From Bacteroides rodentium JCM 16496 (GTDB lineage: Bacteria; Bacteroidota; Bacteroidia; Bacteroidales; Bacteroidaceae): 64,000 nt of DNA. Positions 17,261 to 27,090 of this stretch are shown here, piece after piece; position 1 is the first letter of the stretch; every line of letters starts with the position of its first letter. The position numbers were made by a program, and so were the translations under genes. Where the stretch lies: the NCBI RefSeq assembly GCF_000614125.1, contig NZ_BAKJ01000004.1, positions 62,001 to 126,000 of the forward strand. The letters run 5' to 3'. The notes under the pieces were generated by a model. That model did no database searches. It was not told the origin of the DNA and saw only the letters and a list, made by a program, of their open reading frames with translations.

Positions 17261-17448
17261 TTGAATAAAGCCTTTATACGAGGACGAAGTCTGTCCAACA
17301 GTTCTTCGCCGGAAATAGCAATTCCAATATCAGCACGTTCCCCCATAACAATATCAGCCACCACTTTGTTGCCTATATAAGCCACCATAGGCTCATTAAC
17401 CATTTGCGATTCTTCCTTCGTTTCTTTATACGGCTTAACCTTACTCAT
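17257..17448 (-). CDS. Small antitoxin-like protein
   Basis: This 63-residue protein (NEPMVAYIGNKVVADIVMGE, then SGEELLDRLRPRIKALFK) sits just before a truncated toxin-like gene with a four-base overlap, the arrangement of a type II antitoxin. I do not recognise the family with certainty. Its partner is broken, so it may be an orphan. Confidence 0.5.
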   Translation of the reverse strand: MSKVKPYKETKEESQMVNEPMVAYIGNKVVADIVMGERADIGIAISGEELLDRLRPRIKALFK

Positions 17449-17628
17449 TGCTCTTATTTTTCTACAAAAAAAACTTTATTATTTTAGAATATCCTACTAA
17501 TTACTCATCAATCTGCTTCTTCAGAATTTGTCTTGGAAACCTTGGGCAATACGCGCTGCAGCAAGAGTAATCTTCCATCACCTGCCATTTTTCATCCGAA
17601 GTGGTACCAATTTCCAATCTCTGTTTTC

Positions 17629-18858
17629 TCAATAATCCCTTCTGCGGATAACCGGGCAAATCGCCTCGGGATGATTCGCGCAAAAAGCCTCACGGTCATT
17701 AACCACTAAAATCAAGTAACCGCCTCCTCCGGCACCCGCCATCTTCCAAGCCATCACCTGCCCGTCTGCCGCATAGCGGTCGATGCAATCTTGCACACCG
17801 GGTTGCATCATGGCAGGGAAGAGCGCCACTTGCGCATGGAAAGAATCACGATAAGCGGAGGCAAAGGCAGCAAGATTCTTATCGAGTATAGCCTTCCAGC
17901 AATCATCGGCAGCCCGGGTCAAGTCCGTTACCATCCGGCCCACTTCCGCATAAGTAAGCTCCCCCTTTCTATTTCGCTCAAAAGCCGAATTTGCCGTAAC
18001 CGAAACATTCGACCGACGAGAGAACATAAATATCAGGCAAAGATGGCTTTCCAGCCAATCAAGAATTTCTCTGTCATGACACGACTCCAACTTCTCCGGC
18101 CAAAAGCTACGGTTGTAATATTGCCGGCACAGTCCCGGCATACAGATGCCCAGTGCATCCTGCGCTCCGCTGATATGTCCCCCTTGCTGCCGCTTTATCG
18201 GGTCGTTCTCAAAACAGAAAGCCAATTTAGCCAACGTTTCCGGGTCACCATCCGGCAATTGCACCGGCCAAATTTTCTTCATCATATTGCGTGTAGATGT
18301 CGATAATCCTCCACGCTCCTGTATATCAAAAGTCGGTTCAAGCGATATGGTCAAAGCCCATCCGGGAGCAAATTCCGACACGTATGGCTGGTCAATCCAG
18401 GTTCCTGCCAAGTCCAAGCGAGTGGGCAGCATCGAGCCCTCTTTCCGCAGAGAAGTTGTAGACCGTGCTTTCAGTCCTTCGTCCGGCTTGCGGTCCAGCA
18501 CCACATACTCTATGCCCAGCTTCTTGCAAAGCGCCTCCTTCTCCGAGTTGGCACCATCATGGTTCACCACAAACACATCCGGTTTCACCATTTCGAGCGT
18601 TTCCACAAAATCCATTATCCCGCTGCCCGCATTTATGTAAGCATCGGTCACGTAGCGTATGGCCTTCACCATATAAAGCCGTTCCTGTTCACTATACACC
18701 GTTTTGCGTCCCTTGTAGTGGAGGATGGTTTCATCCGACCCAATGCCCACGTAAAGGTCGCCATACGAAGAAGCCTCTTTAAAGAATGCCACGTGCCCGC
18801 TGTGCAGCATGTCATAACAGCCGCTCACAAAAACTTTTTTCCTTTTCATTTCTTCCAT
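17629..18858 (-). CDS. Cytidylyltransferase-like domain fused to a GHMP-kinase-like domain
   Basis: Residues 4-135 form a nucleotidyltransferase with the HIGH-type motif GCYDMLHSGH and a later signature region LKARSTTSLRKE. Residues about 140-405 resemble a GHMP sugar kinase, with SGAQDALGI and a glycine-rich C-terminal loop MAGAGGGGYLIL. Kinase and nucleotidyltransferase in one chain would convert a sugar or polyol into a phosphate and then an NDP derivative, as HldE does for heptose. This fits a role in making a capsule precursor. The substrate is not known. ATG 18849 is an alternative start. Confidence 0.75.
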   Translation of the reverse strand: MEEMKRKKVFVSGCYDMLHSGHVAFFKEASSYGDLYVGIGSDETILHYKGRKTVYSEQERLYMVKAIRYVTDAYINAGSGIMDFVETLEMVKPDVFVVNHDGANSEKEALCKKLGIEYVVLDRKPDEGLKARSTTSLRKEGSMLPTRLDLAGTWIDQPYVSEFAPGWALTISLEPTFDIQERGGLSTSTRNMMKKIWPVQLPDGDPETLAKLAFCFENDPIKRQQGGHISGAQDALGICMPGLCRQYYNRSFWPEKLESCHDREILDWLESHLCLIFMFSRRSNVSVTANSAFERNRKGELTYAEVGRMVTDLTRAADDCWKAILDKNLAAFASAYRDSFHAQVALFPAMMQPGVQDCIDRYAADGQVMAWKMAGAGGGGYLILVVNDREAFCANHPEAICPVIRRRDY

Positions 18859-18862
18859 CGGT

Positions 18863-18955
18863 TCATTCTTGTTTGTTTATCCAATAAAACCACAGTTGAA
18901 TACCGGCAAAAACAAGAAGTGTCACACCTATTAGAGCAAATATAATCCACTTCAT
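18863..18955 (-). CDS. 30-residue single-helix membrane peptide
   Basis: The frame reads MKWIIFALIGVTLLVFAGIQ followed by LWFYWINKQE, one membrane helix with a short charged tail. It ends 5 bases before the kinase fusion gene and starts 7 bases after the epimerase gene, so it fits tightly in the operon. Function unknown; it may be a small subunit or a translational spacer. Confidence 0.5.
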   Translation of the reverse strand: MKWIIFALIGVTLLVFAGIQLWFYWINKQE

Positions 18956-18962
18956 ACGACCT

Positions 18963-19859
18963 TTATTTTATTCTAAAATTTTCCAATACATCCATCGGTT
19001 TCCATCCCAACTCACGTATCGCCTTTTCGTTGCTGAAAGTCAGCGATTGTGTTATTTTTTTCAGTTTTAATGAATTGATGGGAGCTTTCTTTCCCAAACA
19101 ATCTCCTACCAAAGCCATGCTCTTGGCAAACCAATATGGAATTGAAAAAGGCAGCCGTTTCCCCATTTGCTGGCAAATCAAGTTTTCCAACTCATGAAAA
19201 GTAGGCTGATTGCTGTCACATACGTTATAAACACCTCCCTTTTCAGCCAACAGCGGAACCAGTTGGGCAATGTCCTGCACCATCAGCACGCTTTTACGCG
19301 CCTTTCCTCCACCGATGCTCAGGTATCGCCCGGTACGCAGACCGGAAATCATGGCTCCCAAATTACCCGGAGGATTAGGCCCCGCAATCAAGGAAGGACG
19401 AATAATGCCTAATTTCACATGATGTTCATCACACCACTTCTGCAAATATTCCTCCGCCAGTCGCTTACTCATGGCATAAGGAGTAACTCCTTCTAAAGGA
19501 TGCTCCTCTGTGATGTTTTCTCCATAATCACAACCGTAAACAGCTACGGTAGAGATAAAAATGAAAGCTGTAGGCATTCCCGCTTTCTCCAATGCTGCAC
19601 AAAGATTCTTTGTACCTTGCAGGTTCACGTCAAAAAACACTTTTTTTTCCGCTTCAGTCTTAGGCACGGAGTGCGCCTTGCCTGCGGCGTGTAGCACTAC
19701 ATCATACTGTTCACGCAATTGCGGAACTTCTTTAGCTATATTTATATTATAGTCATCCTGTTCCGATAGCCCAACAGTTACAACTTCATACACCTCTTCC
19801 AAAAGAGGACGTACATTATTGCCCAAGAACCCGGATGCCCCCGTGAATAAAAGTTTCAT
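18963..19859 (-). CDS. NAD-dependent nucleotide-sugar epimerase/dehydratase
   Basis: The 298 residues begin with the Rossmann motif TGASGFLGNN and have the short-chain dehydrogenase catalytic pair in TPYAMSKRLAEEY (Tyr and Lys) with FIFISTVAVYG upstream. The C-terminus (INSLKLKKITQSLTFSNEKA) is the type typical of WcaG-like proteins in capsule loci. It should epimerise or reduce an NDP-sugar for the surface polymer. The gene is closely packed with its downstream neighbours. Confidence 0.85.
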   Translation of the reverse strand: MKLLFTGASGFLGNNVRPLLEEVYEVVTVGLSEQDDYNINIAKEVPQLREQYDVVLHAAGKAHSVPKTEAEKKVFFDVNLQGTKNLCAALEKAGMPTAFIFISTVAVYGCDYGENITEEHPLEGVTPYAMSKRLAEEYLQKWCDEHHVKLGIIRPSLIAGPNPPGNLGAMISGLRTGRYLSIGGGKARKSVLMVQDIAQLVPLLAEKGGVYNVCDSNQPTFHELENLICQQMGKRLPFSIPYWFAKSMALVGDCLGKKAPINSLKLKKITQSLTFSNEKAIRELGWKPMDVLENFRIK

Positions 19860-19880
19860 AAAAATATAATTACCTACTAA

Positions 19881-20828
19881 TCAATTATCTATTTGCGCTT
19901 TCAAATACAATTCATTATGTTCTTGATACATCTGTTGGAATCTACCGATATTTTCGATTATATCTATAACAGCACCTTCTTTACCTTTCACATGAGCATA
20001 ATTAGAGCCATTAATAATGTGAAGCCAAGCAATATCCACTCTCTGTATACAATCCCCATGATAAACATCCTCTATTCTTTCTGTCACTGTTATTCTATAG
20101 GTTTTATCAACAGCAAAATCAACCTCGTTTATATCATAATTTTTATATAAAATCGGATAATTCGCCCCTCCTGCATCTAAAAAAGCCCTCTTAGTTCTCA
20201 TCGGCAAAAAATTAGGTTTAATCTTACTTAGAACATCAAAATTAAAAATACTATATCCCGGCCATAGATACCAGCCATCTCCTCTATCTCGCTTCACGCC
20301 ATAAAAATCTCTATTGCCCAATGTCTCTGTCAAATTACAATCCACTATAGGGAGAATATCATGATCAAGTAAAGCAAAACGAGCTGGTTTGCGAACCTGT
20401 AAAACATTATAGAACATCCAATTCAATGCAGCTCCGTGTGAAAGACCATACCAAAATAAACGGGTAGCAATCAACTTATCAATATATTTTGGCACTGGAA
20501 TATACTCAATACCTTTTTCCCTACATACTTGTTTTATGAGTCTTCTTTTTGTACTACAAGGAGAATTATCTACTACAATATGACAATATTCACTATCCTT
20601 TATATGAGTTTTAATCAATTCAATCTGCTTTCTAATTAAAGTTTCTTCATTATAAGCTATTGTCACAATCAACATACTACATCTTTCACCCTCACTACTA
20701 CACTCTTGCACAAAACGATTAGATTTTCCTCCCCCAAGAGATAAGTAATGGCTATATTTGGCATAAGGATTAAAAAGAAGATTCTGTATGCCCCTAAATA
20801 ATGAAATCAGAGAATTTATTACCAACAT
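19881..20828 (-). CDS. Glycosyltransferase-like protein of the capsule locus
   Basis: The 315 residues include VTIAYNEETLIRKQIELI, the start of a GT2-like fold, and RFALLDHDILPIV, an acidic pair at the place of the metal-binding DxD. The N-terminal helix (LISLFRGIQNLLF) may touch the membrane. It probably transfers one sugar of the repeat unit. Base composition is much richer in A and T than the flanking genes, like the rest of the capsule core. Confidence 0.65.
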   Translation of the reverse strand: MLVINSLISLFRGIQNLLFNPYAKYSHYLSLGGGKSNRFVQECSSEGERCSMLIVTIAYNEETLIRKQIELIKTHIKDSEYCHIVVDNSPCSTKRRLIKQVCREKGIEYIPVPKYIDKLIATRLFWYGLSHGAALNWMFYNVLQVRKPARFALLDHDILPIVDCNLTETLGNRDFYGVKRDRGDGWYLWPGYSIFNFDVLSKIKPNFLPMRTKRAFLDAGGANYPILYKNYDINEVDFAVDKTYRITVTERIEDVYHGDCIQRVDIAWLHIINGSNYAHVKGKEGAVIDIIENIGRFQQMYQEHNELYLKAQIDN

Positions 20829-20870
20829 ATTAATCTTACTTATCCCTATCCCTACTCAGCAAACTTATTC

Positions 20871-21932
20871 TCATTTTCTTTTCTTGTTTTCAAGCACAAT
20901 CCTACCATAAATTTTCATATACCCGTCCACCATTTTCTCTACAGTCAAATCTTCCCGAAAACGTATCAAAGCCGCTTTTGAAAACTTATCATACACTTCT
21001 TTTTGTTCCAATATATATGAGATTTTTTCCACGAAAGCCTCTGCATTATTCTCTACCGTATAGCCGTTCTCACCATCCACAACAATCTCATTTATTCCTC
21101 CAACATTTGATGCTACCACAGGCTTTCCGAAAGCCATCGCTTCAATAATAGTCATCGGAAGTCCTTCATAATTACTGGAAAGCATAAACAAATCGGCATA
21201 TTCATTATAAGCTCCTGCATTAGGTAGACTTCCCATAAAAAAAACATTTTTAGAATGCGGTTCACAAAACTCATACTGATTACCAATCCAAATAAAAGCA
21301 TATTCAGGTAACATGGATGCTACATCAAGAAATATATCTACATTTTTCTGAGGAGATAAGCGAGCGACACAAAGTATTTTTTTCTTAAAAGCATGCAATT
21401 TCCCAAAAGGATTCTCTTGTAGTATTGAAGGCATTTCAATACCATTATAAACCGTTTCCACATTATTTATAACACCTTCATTCAACAAATTAATTCTATC
21501 ATATTCACTGACCCCCACAATAGCACTACACTTCCTTTGAAGTATTCTCTCTAAAGGAAGAAATTTTCGATAGGCTATTCTAATAGAGTCAAATCCATGA
21601 ACAGTATAAACTGTCTTACTTTTAGGAAAGGAAAATCGTCCTAAAATACCAACTTTAGATGAATGCAAATGAACAATATCCGGTTGATACTTCTGAAAAA
21701 GTGTTTTAAAGACTCTGGTAGTTTGAATATCTTTCAACAGTGAAAGTTCTCTCTGAAGCGTGGGAATATATTCTTTCGTTACAGAAGAAGAAAGCATCTG
21801 CCACATCTTGCCATCTCCATTTCCGGCAGCAACAATAACATTTTGATTTTTTGCTAAAAAATTAGCAAGATTAACCACAACAGACTGTGCACCTCCCAAA
21901 TCTGAACGAGTTATTATTATAAGAATACGCAT
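20871..21932 (-). CDS. Glycosyltransferase, GT4 family
   Basis: The 353-residue protein has the GT-B layout: N-terminal IITRSDLGGAQSVVVNLA, a central HLHSSKVGILG region, and the C-terminal donor-site motif NYEGLPMTIIEAMAFGKPVVA with the conserved glutamates. It retains a stereochemistry-keeping transferase fold and should add one sugar to the lipid-linked repeat unit at the inner membrane. Confidence 0.9.
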   Translation of the reverse strand: MRILIIITRSDLGGAQSVVVNLANFLAKNQNVIVAAGNGDGKMWQMLSSSVTKEYIPTLQRELSLLKDIQTTRVFKTLFQKYQPDIVHLHSSKVGILGRFSFPKSKTVYTVHGFDSIRIAYRKFLPLERILQRKCSAIVGVSEYDRINLLNEGVINNVETVYNGIEMPSILQENPFGKLHAFKKKILCVARLSPQKNVDIFLDVASMLPEYAFIWIGNQYEFCEPHSKNVFFMGSLPNAGAYNEYADLFMLSSNYEGLPMTIIEAMAFGKPVVASNVGGINEIVVDGENGYTVENNAEAFVEKISYILEQKEVYDKFSKAALIRFREDLTVEKMVDGYMKIYGRIVLENKKRK

Positions 21933-21938
21933 AATGTT

Positions 21939-22949
21939 CTACTTATTTAGCAAATTTATCAATAACCCTATCTTATTTTCCACTAAGACCTTTTGATTTA
22001 CATCCTTATATACTCCAACTATGAAATTTTCCATAACAGCGGCAATATCCCCCCAATTATAGGGATTAAATACAATAGGATCAGAGATTACCTTGTATGA
22101 ATAGTCAAAATCTGACGTAATAACTTTTAATCCCATAGAGAGCGCTTCTATTAGTGGTAATCCAAAAGATTCCATTGTTGAAGGAAATATAAGAGCCTTA
22201 GATTTCATATATGCTATTCCTATTTGCTCTTCATTACAATATCCTAAATTTATTATTGAGTGAGGGTATTTTGCATTTACTTTATCTATATATGGAAAAA
22301 GATGACAAAATCTATCTGAAATAGTCACAGCTAAGACCGCTTTTTTACGAGATAAAAGTTTTTCAAATGCTTTAAACAAGAGTATATGATTTTTATGTTT
22401 TGTTCCTATCGCAGGATAGAAGAAATCATACTCCTTACAAAACTGTTCATTCTCGGGAACAATAGGCAAACTATAAAAAGGAAGAATAATAGGTTCCAAC
22501 GAATATGTTTGCTTCAAATTATTTTCCACTAATGATGTCTGGCAAAAAAAACTATTAACATTTTTTTTAAAAGAATTTATCCAAAAATAGTATATGTATG
22601 ACTTTATCTTTTCATAAGTACTCTTGTCTGTATTACATAGTTTCGGCTTACAAGAATAATATTCACTATGAAAATAAACATAACTATTTTCACAATACAC
22701 AAATGGTGGAAGAGAACAAAAGAAAAGAACATTAGTTCGCCTTTCTGCATATCTAAACAAAGTGAGCAATGTTGATGTCTTTTCTATTTTAACATAATGA
22801 AAAGGATAAACCAGCAAATCTTTATAAACATGTTCATATTTCACATAAACAACAGAACAAACTTGTCGTCTTTCAAGTTCCTTTAAAAGATATTTTAGTA
22901 GTACAAAACTACCACCATTATTAATATGAGAAGCTTCAACTATTATCAT
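21939..22949 (-). CDS. Glycosyltransferase, GT4-like
   Basis: The 336 residues have a divergent acceptor half (ASHINNGGSFVLLKYLL) and a GT4 donor half with GTKHKNHILLFKAFEKLL and FPSTMESFGLPLIEALSMG (E-x7-E motif). It overlaps the upstream gene by four bases (ATGA), so translation is coupled. The sugar specificity cannot be read from sequence. Confidence 0.85.
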   Translation of the reverse strand: MIIVEASHINNGGSFVLLKYLLKELERRQVCSVVYVKYEHVYKDLLVYPFHYVKIEKTSTLLTLFRYAERRTNVLFFCSLPPFVYCENSYVYFHSEYYSCKPKLCNTDKSTYEKIKSYIYYFWINSFKKNVNSFFCQTSLVENNLKQTYSLEPIILPFYSLPIVPENEQFCKEYDFFYPAIGTKHKNHILLFKAFEKLLSRKKAVLAVTISDRFCHLFPYIDKVNAKYPHSIINLGYCNEEQIGIAYMKSKALIFPSTMESFGLPLIEALSMGLKVITSDFDYSYKVISDPIVFNPYNWGDIAAVMENFIVGVYKDVNQKVLVENKIGLLINLLNK

Positions 22950-23926
22950 TTTATTTCTTTATACAATTTCATATATTGTTTTCCCATAATTTGAACAGAA
23001 TATTTTAAAATATTCTGTAGTCCATTTTCAATCAAATTCTTCCTATAGCTACAATCTGTGACAATTTTATTAATTCCATCTTTTATTGATTCAACAGAAT
23101 AAGGATTTACTAAACATGCCGCATCGCCAGCAATTTCTGTCATTGGCTCTATATCAGAAGTCAAAACACATCGTCCAACAGCATTTCCCTCTATTATAGG
23201 CATACCAAAACCTTCATAGCAAGAAGGGAAACAAACAATATCACACTTTTTATATTCATTATACACTTCGTCATCAGACAATTGTTTCGCATTTGAATAT
23301 TTTACACCACTATTTTCTATTTGTTTCACCATATAAGAATCTATATTTCCGATTATACGTAAGCTACAATCAAGTCCTTCCAGAGCTTTAATCGTTCTTT
23401 CCAAATTCTTATGTTTTGCTGTTCCAATAAATAAAATAATAGGAGACTGCAACCTAAAATCTTTGGGACTATAACTCCATGTAGAAGAGAGAGAATCATA
23501 AATAACTTCTATATCCTCTCTCTTTATTTTCATTTGAACTTGTTTTTTTGTATAGTTAGAAATACATACAATGCGAGTACATAATCTAAATGGCAGAAAT
23601 ACCCAAAAAATAATTGATTATTTTTTTAATCTATTAGTCGGTAAATCTAAAACACTCAAATCGTGAACAGTCAAAATTGAAATACAGCCAATTAGTGACA
23701 AAATGCAATAATGAACATCTCCAGTCAAATGATTAATACCTTTTCTATTCCGATGTTTATAGACAAAAAGTATATTTTTCATCATATGCCAAGGGTAGGC
23801 TCTATACTCTGGCAACTCCCAAACTTCAACATCACAACATTTCGATACTTCAGTTATCAATTGCATGGACTGCTTATATAAGCTATATCCTGCCTTACGA
23901 TTTCTTATAAAATAAGTTATTTTCAT
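22946..23926 (-). pseudogene. Glycosyltransferase, GT4 family, with an in-frame stop codon
   Basis: Two pieces in the same reading frame form one GT4 protein of about 326 codons. The first ends with PTNRLKK and TAA at 23618-23620; the frame then stays open through SIIFWVFLPFRLCTRIVCIS into the piece starting near 23533, which holds FPSCYEGFGMPIIEGNAVG. Both sides have good family sense, so this is a nonsense change, not a frameshift. Either the gene is dead, restarts internally, or the base is misread. Confidence 0.75.
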
Positions 23927-25022
23927 CTTGGAATATATGTATCATCATTTAAAACACTATTGTATGGTCGAAATATATCGACCCCCATTGATTCTTTATA
24001 ATAATTAAATCCTTTTTCTATATTTATATAACTATATAGACCTATTATACCCATAATAATATAGACTGTAATATTTTTCTTAAACAGATATAAGATATAA
24101 GGAATCAAAAATATTTCTCCGATATAGAAATAAATAAGCCCTCTTCCCACTATTATTTGTAACATTGAATTGTTTAAAGCCACATACAATATAGTAGCTA
24201 TAAAATAGATATTAAAGAAATAATAGAAAACAGAATCAACATTAAATTTCCTCTTATACAAAAATAAGAAAAACAGCCAAATTAGTCGTTTTGTTAAAGC
24301 CAAAATAGTAAACAAAATACTACCTTTTTCTGGATTATCAGCATATTCACTAATCCGTTCAAAAGAAGATTCCCCAAATATAAGAAAAAGCGATAGAGGA
24401 ATTTGATTTACTATTCCTGTAATAGCTACTACTATTGAAGCCAACAATAAAAGTACATAAATTTTATCACTAAATTTATTATTCAAAAAATAAGAAACAA
24501 TAAACAAGAACGCACTTTTATGAAATAAAGCAGCAAAAATAATACAAATTGCAAAATAAAAGAATTGTTTACTAAATACAAAGCGAACAGAAAATAAGCA
24601 AATAGCCATTGCAAGAAATTGCCGATTCATTCCTAACGATGGCAACATCATACAATAAAAAAGAAATAAAGTAAGAATTGGATTAACTGAATATTTCCGT
24701 ATTACAACAAAAAAGAATGAATATTGAATTATAGCAAGTACAACCAAAAAAACGGTATAATTATCCGTAATATTACGAATAATCTGATTTAAAGCTACAT
24801 ATCCCAAATCATACGATTCGCTATTCATCAGTAAACATCTATCAAAAAACAATCTATAATTTTCCCAATCTGTTCCAATTCCCCAACGAAAACCATCATG
24901 AAAGACAAGCCAACAGAAAGCTATAAAGAAAAATATGTTGAGCACATTCCCCTTTCCTAACTTACTATTATAACAAAAAATAGAAGTCCCCCAAAAAACA
25001 AGAAAGTCAATTGATACATCAT
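23923..25022 (-). CDS. EpsG-like polysaccharide polymerase (frameshifted near 24990)
   Basis: The frame from 24945 holds many membrane helices and the EpsG signature FRWGIGTDWENY, and lacks its first helix. Upstream, ATGATG at 25019-25022 overlaps the stop of the preceding gene and opens MMYQLTFLFFGG. Adding one base in the C5 run (plus strand, about 24988-24992) joins it to TSIFCYNSKLGKGN and the main frame, giving 366 residues, the normal length. EpsG/Wzy proteins join repeat units in the periplasm. Confidence 0.72.
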
Positions 25023-26026
25023 AATGATGATAATATATAATATATCAACTGATCATAACTATATTTGTTATGAAAATGCCGACAAATACATTCTGAAATA
25101 TCATACCTTTCTTTAGGATGAGCCAAATAATATTGAATTTTTTCAATAGCTTCATCTATATTCTTATATGATACTAATTCTGGGTCTAATGGAAGAAGTT
25201 CTTTTAATATAGGTCTATAATCACAAAGCTGAAAAGCTCCTGAACCATTTATCTCAAAAAATTTATTATTAACAGATTCAATCTCGGCATAGTGCAAATT
25301 ATTAAAAACAATTTTTGCACCATAGAGTATTTCACTTTTCTCTGCTCCTACTATATATTTATTCTGAAAGACACTTTCTAATTCGGGAAGAAAATGGCGA
25401 CATTTAGAACCATATAATGATAAAGAAATTCCAGCATCCTTCAAACAAGCTAACATTCTATTTCTATAAGGGTATAAATTTCCAAATGACAATACATCTA
25501 TATTCCATTTTTGTTCAGCATCCTCTTTATTTATAGATGGTTTTATATGTATTCTCGTATTAAAGGCCTCACAATAAAGCTTTGTATTGAGTTTCATATT
25601 ATCCTTCATAAAACGAAAGATATAAGGATCTTTTGTGAAATAAATATTATAAGGTTCTACAAACAGCTGTTGCAGTTCAAATGTTGTAAGAGCATCAGGA
25701 TTTATATGCACAATTTTTATTCCATTTTGCTTTATCTTTTTCACAAAACTTGGATGTATAAAACGATAAACCCCAATAACTAAATCTGGCCTGAAACAAA
25801 GTACACGACGAGTTAAATGAGTAAAAACTCTTTCATCATAACTTTCAACGTATCTCCTTCCCAAATTATTCAATGTTCTTGTTATCACTTTTAGCTTAGG
25901 ACAATTATAATACCATGAATCATAAATGTCGAAAATTTGGCATTCATGCCCATTGTGGCAAAAAGCTTCCTTCAGATTATACTCTAAAGAATCATAAGCA
26001 CAAGAACCAACAATAACTATTTTCAT
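25019..26026 (-). CDS. Glycosyltransferase, CgeB-like
   Basis: The 335 residues resemble CgeB/DUF3880-type transferases: IVGSCAYDSLEYNLKEAF at the start, VLSFGNLYPYRNRMLACL, and the C-terminal NKFFEINGSGAFQLCDYRP, which is the donor-binding part. It overlaps both neighbours by four bases, so three genes are translated as a chain. Confidence 0.8.
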   Translation of the reverse strand: MKIVIVGSCAYDSLEYNLKEAFCHNGHECQIFDIYDSWYYNCPKLKVITRTLNNLGRRYVESYDERVFTHLTRRVLCFRPDLVIGVYRFIHPSFVKKIKQNGIKIVHINPDALTTFELQQLFVEPYNIYFTKDPYIFRFMKDNMKLNTKLYCEAFNTRIHIKPSINKEDAEQKWNIDVLSFGNLYPYRNRMLACLKDAGISLSLYGSKCRHFLPELESVFQNKYIVGAEKSEILYGAKIVFNNLHYAEIESVNNKFFEINGSGAFQLCDYRPILKELLPLDPELVSYKNIDEAIEKIQYYLAHPKERYDISECICRHFHNKYSYDQLIYYILSSL

Positions 26027-27000
26027 AATAATTTATATCTTAGTATTGAGAAAGCAACTAAAGCAAAATAATAATTAGAATTTAATAGCATGTATTCTAT
26101 CTTCATTTTACCTTTCATAGAAAAAAAATCAATATTCCATTTTTTAATGGAAGACTTAGCTTGATCATGCAATTGTTCTTTTTCTCTACATGACAATATT
26201 TTATTATTATATACAGATAATAAAAAACAAAATAGTGTTGATACAAAATACTTATCCAACACAGAACGATGTTCTTGCATATTTACACATAACTTATAAT
26301 TTTCTGAGATTGCATATAAATTATCCAAGTAATTTTTATAACGTTTACAAGACATTATTGAATTATCACGATTATAATATCTATATATTTTCTTTGGAAT
26401 AACAACCATGTAAGTAGCAAAATATGCTAATCGAAACGAAAATAAGACATCTTCGTGCAGTAATCCTTTTTCAAAAAATAGTTTTTTATCTATGAAAAAA
26501 GAACGTTTTACAAATTTTGCCCAAGCCACTACAGGCCATGCTCCTTGGATATAGCTGAAAAAGACATCCTTCCCACAAAATTTATCAATATGAGGGAATG
26601 CCAAATGAGTCCTAAATCCTATAGGTTCGTAGTCTCCAATAAAGAAATCAGCTTCTCCATATTTTTCAATATATACATTCAAAATTTCCATATCATCAGG
26701 AGAATACAATTCATCATCACTATCTAAGAAAAATAAATAATCTCCTGTAGCCACTTCTATTCCACTATTCCTCGCAGCCGATAACCCTTGATTTTTTTCA
26801 TGAGCTATTATCTTAAATCTAATAGGACCCACATAACCCTTCAAAATAGATTCAACAATATCCATTGACTTATCAGGAGTTGCATCATTCACAATAATAC
26901 ATTCTATGTTTGCGTAAGTTTGATTACATACGGATAACAAACATCGCTTTATCCATTTCTCAACTTTATATATGGGTATTATAATAGAAATATTTATCAT
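26023..27000 (-). CDS. Glycosyltransferase, GT2 family
   Basis: The 325 residues have the GT2 start ISIIIPIYKVEKWIKRCLLS, the nucleotide-binding IIVNDATPDKS and the metal motif FFLDSDDELY. The C-terminal half has two or three hydrophobic segments. It inverts stereochemistry and should add one sugar of the repeat unit. Confidence 0.9.
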   Translation of the reverse strand: MINISIIIPIYKVEKWIKRCLLSVCNQTYANIECIIVNDATPDKSMDIVESILKGYVGPIRFKIIAHEKNQGLSAARNSGIEVATGDYLFFLDSDDELYSPDDMEILNVYIEKYGEADFFIGDYEPIGFRTHLAFPHIDKFCGKDVFFSYIQGAWPVVAWAKFVKRSFFIDKKLFFEKGLLHEDVLFSFRLAYFATYMVVIPKKIYRYYNRDNSIMSCKRYKNYLDNLYAISENYKLCVNMQEHRSVLDKYFVSTLFCFLLSVYNNKILSCREKEQLHDQAKSSIKKWNIDFFSMKGKMKIEYMLLNSNYYFALVAFSILRYKLL

Positions 27001-27090
27001 CTATATTAATAATGAAGCGTTAAAAAAATTTATCCACTATAATTATCGCATTAAAGCAAAAAAAAACTCATCTTATAATAGAAATAGAAT

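Noticed and set aside
17449..17628. Possible small gene between the antitoxin-like gene and the kinase fusion
   Set aside because: Only short frames that overlap the fusion gene's end; none resembles a known protein.
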